Source: CAYLXX01 sp964387955 (lineage in GTDB: Bacteria; Patescibacteriota; Microgenomatia; UBA1406; GWC2-37-13). From it: a stretch of DNA of 9,277 nt. Below, in pieces: positions 6,310 to 9,277 of this stretch. The DNA lies in assembly GCA_964387955.1 (NCBI GenBank), contig CAYLXX010000031.1, positions 1-9,277 of the forward strand, read 5' to 3'. Numbering within the stretch: the first letter of the stretch is position 1; each line of letters begins with the position of its first letter. Below the pieces are notes generated by a model that worked only from the letters and a program-made list of their open reading frames with translations, made no database searches and had not been told where the DNA came from. The position numbers and the translations under genes are program-made.

Positions 6310-7659
6310 ATGAAACTTAAATTGCTTGTACTCACGCACACGTCGGAGTTACTCGGCGGAGCCGAGCGCTCGCTTTTAGATGTACTAGATGTTTGGGCAA
6401 AAAAAGAAAATTTAGAAGTAGAGTTTATAGTACGAGAACCATTGAAATCGTTGATACCAGAAATAACTAAACGTGGTTGGAAATACTATACGACCAGTTT
6501 TACTTTTTGGTCAGACAGTCGACCACCGACGGATGAGATTGATATATTTCACAAATCTCTATTTAATGCACAGACAGTCATAAAAATCGAGGAAATAATA
6601 AAAAAATCTAAACCCGACTTAGTGGTTACTAATTCAATAGTCGCGCCATGGGCTGCCTTAGCGGCGTATTTCCAAAAAGTAAATCACGTCTGGTTCGTTC
6701 GTGAATACGGCGGGTTAGACCACGGAAGAACTTTTGAAATCGGGGAAGAAGAAACTTGGCGAGATGTGGGCAACCTATCAGCACTCGTCATAGCAAATTC
6801 CAAAACGCTGGCTGAATTTGCGTCCAAATATATCGAAAAAAGTAAGATTACAACTTTGTATAATCCTTTCAACATCGAAGAAATTATTAGCAGCGGAGGG
6901 CTAAAGATCGACAATCCATACAAGCATCAGGACAGCCTGAAACTAATGCTAGTTGGTAGTTTTGCACAGTCGAAAGGCCAACAGGACACAATAAAAGCAG
7001 TCGGTAAGCTAAACGCTGCCGGACATAAAACAGAGTTGTGTCTAATTGGAACGGGTGATTCTGATGTTGAAGAGACGCTAAAAAAACAGGTCAGAGAAAG
7101 TAACGTTACTGATAAAGTTCATTTTGTTGGCTATCAGCTCAACCCAGAGCCATTCATAGCTTACGCAGACATTGGTATCATGGCTTCCCGCATGGAGGCC
7201 TTCGGTCGCACAACCTTCGAATATATAGCACTCGGCAAACCAGTTGTTGGCACCAATACCGGGGGAACAACCGAAATGGTTATAGACGGGACGAACGGTT
7301 ACTTATTTTCACCCGGTGACTGGTCTAGCCTGGCCGATAAAATTATGAAATATTCTGAGGACCCAGGTTTAATTTTACGGCACGGAAAGGCCTCAAAGCT
7401 TCAGGCAAATAAAATGATGAACGGTGAATTCAATGCAACTGCTGTTTACGAAAAAGTAAAAAAAACCGCCAGCTCACCCTATCAACCCCCAGTTGAGCGA
7501 ATCAACTACATGCATAGGTGGATTGAATACTTAGAACTAGCACAAAGAGCTATTGATAAGAGCGGGGAACTAAGTCTAAGAAGAATTGTTAAGCGCAAAG
7601 CGCGCGCACGAGCAAAGTCAGCTTATATGTATTTAAGCCGACGTAAAGTCGAAAAATGA
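6310..7659 (+). CDS. GT4 family glycosyltransferase (GT-B fold)
   Basis: This 449-residue enzyme is predicted to add a sugar from a nucleotide donor with retention of configuration, as the family does. The N-terminal acceptor half opens with LVLTHTSELLGGAER (residues 6-20), whose GGAE loop is typical. The donor half starts near residue 213 with LMLVGSFAQSKGQQD. The donor-binding EX7E motif is E296-AFGRTTF-E304, followed by ALGKPVVGTNTGGTTEMV. The tail after about residue 395 is strongly basic (RRIVKRKARARAK) and may hold the protein at the membrane; that is inference. The ATG lies 14 bases after the previous stop with only a weak ribosome site. The frame stays open upstream, but this start gives the expected N-terminal strand. 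The sugar and linkage cannot be told from sequence. Confidence 0.9.
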   Translation: MKLKLLVLTHTSELLGGAERSLLDVLDVWAKKENLEVEFIVREPLKSLIPEITKRGWKYYTTSFTFWSDSRPPTDEIDIFHKSLFNAQTVIKIEEIIKKSKPDLVVTNSIVAPWAALAAYFQKVNHVWFVREYGGLDHGRTFEIGEEETWRDVGNLSALVIANSKTLAEFASKYIEKSKITTLYNPFNIEEIISSGGLKIDNPYKHQDSLKLMLVGSFAQSKGQQDTIKAVGKLNAAGHKTELCLIGTGDSDVEETLKKQVRESNVTDKVHFVGYQLNPEPFIAYADIGIMASRMEAFGRTTFEYIALGKPVVGTNTGGTTEMVIDGTNGYLFSPGDWSSLADKIMKYSEDPGLILRHGKASKLQANKMMNGEFNATAVYEKVKKTASSPYQPPVERINYMHRWIEYLELAQRAIDKSGELSLRRIVKRKARARAKSAYMYLSRRKVEK

Positions 7660-8552
7660 AGTCGCCTGGGAATACAACGATAGCCATACCGGTTTACTCT
7701 GACTGGCCATCACTAAAAATCTGCATAGAGTCAGCCATAAAATATATTGATTCGCGTAATAAGGTACTAGTAGTCAATGACAGCGGCCCTGAGGCAGACT
7801 TACTAGAAAAAAATATTAACGAACTGATCGCTGGCCATAAAAACTTCGAGTATTATAGAAACTCGCAAAACCTGGGATTTGTCGGTACGTGCAATAGGGT
7901 AGTGGAAGAATTGGATAAAACCAACAATGACCTATTGATTTTGACCAGTGACACTGAAGCGACAACCGAGTTCTTGAAAGAAATATCAGCTATATTGGAT
8001 TCCGATAAAAAAATCGGCGCGGTATCGCCACGAAGCAATAATGCGACCTTAGCGACCGTTCCATTATGGTCGGCGCATCAAAAGGGCATTGGGGCCAAAG
8101 AATCATATTCGATTTATCAAAAAATTAAGGACAAGCTACCGGAAAAATATATCGCACCCACTGCTCACGGCTTTTGCATGCTAATCCGCCGTTCTCTAAT
8201 TAGTGAGTATGGGCTGTTTGATAAGGCTTTTGGCAAAGGTTACGGCGAAGAAGTGGACTTTTGCCAACGTATAAGGAAGCACGGGTACCTATGCGCTATA
8301 GCAAATAGGGCATACGTCTATCATTCGGAAGCTCGCAGCTTCACGCTTGAAAGAAAAGCGCAGATATTAGAACAAAGCAACAAGATTATCTGGCAAAGAT
8401 ACCCTAATTATCGCCAAGAAGTCAGGGAGTATATGGACAAGATAATCTCAAGCGAGAGAAAAATTGAAGAGGCAGTCGGGATAAAAGCATCAAAAAACAG
8501 TAAATTGCACAAAGTTGGGCGGAAACTACGCTCATTCATCAAAAATACTTGA
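7656..8552 (+). CDS. GT2 family glycosyltransferase (GT-A fold, rhamnosyltransferase-like)
   Basis: This 298-residue inverting-type transferase is the last gene of the plus-strand operon. The GT-A core starts at TIAIPVYSDWPSL (8-20). LVVNDSG and NLGFVGTCNR follow, then the metal-binding site LTSDTEAT with S98-D99-T100 in the DXD position. YGEEVDF at 196-202 provides the acidic catalytic-base region, and YHSEARSF carries H223, which aligns with the late histidine of the family. This layout is common among rhamnosyl and related transferases of surface glycans, but the donor is not proven. The last 25 residues are basic (SKLHKVGRKLRSFIK). The ATG overlaps the previous TGA as ATGA and has no strong ribosome site, so translation is probably coupled. 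The TGA stop lies within a hairpin shared with the facing gene. Confidence 0.88.
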   Translation: MKSPGNTTIAIPVYSDWPSLKICIESAIKYIDSRNKVLVVNDSGPEADLLEKNINELIAGHKNFEYYRNSQNLGFVGTCNRVVEELDKTNNDLLILTSDTEATTEFLKEISAILDSDKKIGAVSPRSNNATLATVPLWSAHQKGIGAKESYSIYQKIKDKLPEKYIAPTAHGFCMLIRRSLISEYGLFDKAFGKGYGEEVDFCQRIRKHGYLCAIANRAYVYHSEARSFTLERKAQILEQSNKIIWQRYPNYRQEVREYMDKIISSERKIEEAVGIKASKNSKLHKVGRKLRSFIKNT

Positions 8553-8565
8553 CTTGTTAAGTATT
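8544..8565. terminator. Small hairpin between convergent genes, probable shared terminator
   Basis: AATACTT (8544-8550) and AAGTATT (8559-8565) form a perfect 7-base inverted repeat. On the plus-strand RNA a G-U pair and an A-U pair extend it to 9 pairs around a CUUG loop. Read on the minus strand, the second arm runs straight into T residues (TATTTTTG), as in an intrinsic terminator; on the plus strand there is no T-tract. Both stop codons, TGA at 8550-8552 and TAA at 8557-8559 of the minus gene, lie within it. The stem is AT-rich and therefore weak. Confidence 0.5.
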
Positions 8566-9277
8566 CTTAGTCAACTGCTCGAGCAGTTTAGAGATTTTCT
8601 GTGCAGTTGCCTTAGACGACCTCTCTTCCCATATGTATCTCTGGGCGTTCGGTAAGACCTCGGCTTTTTCCTGCCTTAGAATCTCAGGATCATTTATAAA
8701 TTGAGATAATTTCTTCTCCCAAGAATCGATATTGTTTTCAACTCTAACTATGAATTTATTCAGCTCAGCAGATTTGTAAGGTTCGATGTCAGAAACAACC
8801 GGCAGTATGCCGGCAGCCAGATAATCAAGGCATTTGATATCGGATTTATTTCGATTGAAATCATTATCTACAAGAGGCGATAAGCCAATATCAAATGGTC
8901 CTTGCCGTAGAAACCACGGCACGAACCGCGGATAAATCGAACCATTCCATTTTGTACTAAGCCGATTCAGCCAATCTCTATCGGGCAGAGAGTCAGTTAT
9001 TCCAATGACTGTAAGTTTGATTGTGCCTGGATATTTCTTCGCCAGATGTTCCATCGCCGGGAATATCATCGCAAAATCCGCATCATGTGTGCCTGTACCC
9101 ATATAGAGTAGCTGTAGTGGTTCTCTAGCGCCGTTAAGAGTTTCATCATCGGCCCAAAGCCTTTTATCTAAACTGTTCGCAACCACATGAACTTTTGATT
9201 CATGTTCTTTGAAGGAATCAGATAACCTCTTAGTAGAAACCCAGATCTGGTCCGCATTGTTGGCTAAATAATTGAAA
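8557..9277 (-). CDS. Glycosyltransferase, GT-B fold (GT4-like), 5' end beyond the window
   Basis: This is the C-terminal part of a larger enzyme. The frame stays open to the right edge, giving 239 visible residues. The GTG at 9184-9186 is an internal valine, not a start: the 30 codons before it read as good family sequence, including ADQIWVSTKRLSDSF, followed by VVANSLD, the usual end of the acceptor domain of GT-B transferases. The donor domain then starts with LQLLYMGTGTHDADF and continues to the nucleotide-sugar site region KSDIKCLDYLAAGILPVVSD. The FDIGLSPL and FNRNKS stretches are typical of transferases from O-antigen-type clusters. It points towards the operon from the other side, so the locus probably continues to the right with minus-strand genes. 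The substrate is unknown. Confidence 0.85.
   Translation of the reverse strand, partial: FNYLANNADQIWVSTKRLSDSFKEHESKVHVVANSLDKRLWADDETLNGAREPLQLLYMGTGTHDADFAMIFPAMEHLAKKYPGTIKLTVIGITDSLPDRDWLNRLSTKWNGSIYPRFVPWFLRQGPFDIGLSPLVDNDFNRNKSDIKCLDYLAAGILPVVSDIEPYKSAELNKFIVRVENNIDSWEKKLSQFINDPEILRQEKAEVLPNAQRYIWEERSSKATAQKISKLLEQLTKNT

Noticed and set aside
1..9277. Mobile elements, CRISPR arrays, tRNA genes or attachment sites
   Set aside because: No transposase or integrase reading frame, no spaced direct repeats and no tRNA-like cloverleaf was recognised on either strand; coding regions fill almost all of the window.

Overview
The window is part of a bacterial cell-surface polysaccharide locus. 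It holds an ABC exporter pair of the Wzm/Wzt type followed by glycosyltransferases and one methyltransferase. All stops used fit the standard bacterial code: TGA ends three genes, which argues against the UGA=Gly lineages such as Gracilibacteria and Absconditabacteria. Base composition is moderately AT-rich by eye. Gene style (short, tightly packed genes with ATGA overlaps) and the feel of the proteins would fit a Patescibacteria/CPR genome such as Saccharibacteria. That assignment is a guess, because no taxonomic marker gene is present.

Layout. (1) 45-2045, plus strand: wzm and wzt, with the wzt ATG directly after the wzm stop. Wzt carries a C-terminal extension like Wzt_C, the domain that recognises polymer ends. 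(2) 2046-2789, minus strand: a small GT2-like glycosyltransferase, tail to tail with wzt with no base between the two stops. (3) 2790-2975: the only real intergenic region, a divergent control region with TATAAT boxes and an orphan Shine-Dalgarno sequence. (4) 2976-8552, plus strand: a compact operon of a SAM methyltransferase, a large WbsX-RgpF two-domain protein, a GT4 glycosyltransferase and a GT2 glycosyltransferase, joined by two ATGA overlaps and one 14-base gap. (5) 8557 to the right edge, minus strand: the 3' part of another GT-B glycosyltransferase, separated from the operon by 4 bases that lie inside a small hairpin, probably a shared terminator.

How the parts may work together (inference). 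Cytoplasmic glycosyltransferases build a lipid-linked glycan, the methyltransferase modifies or caps it, Wzt_C may read that feature, and Wzm/Wzt exports the chain. No nucleotide-sugar synthesis gene, polymerase (Wzy), flippase (Wzx) or initiating phosphoglycosyltransferase is in view. The sugar identity therefore cannot be read from this window. I see no tRNA, rRNA, CRISPR array, insertion sequence or integrase. I found no clearly undescribed system. The most checkable oddities are the Wzt_C/methyltransferase pairing, the zero-gap and 4-base convergent junctions, the orphan Shine-Dalgarno, and a changed residue in the RgpF motif.
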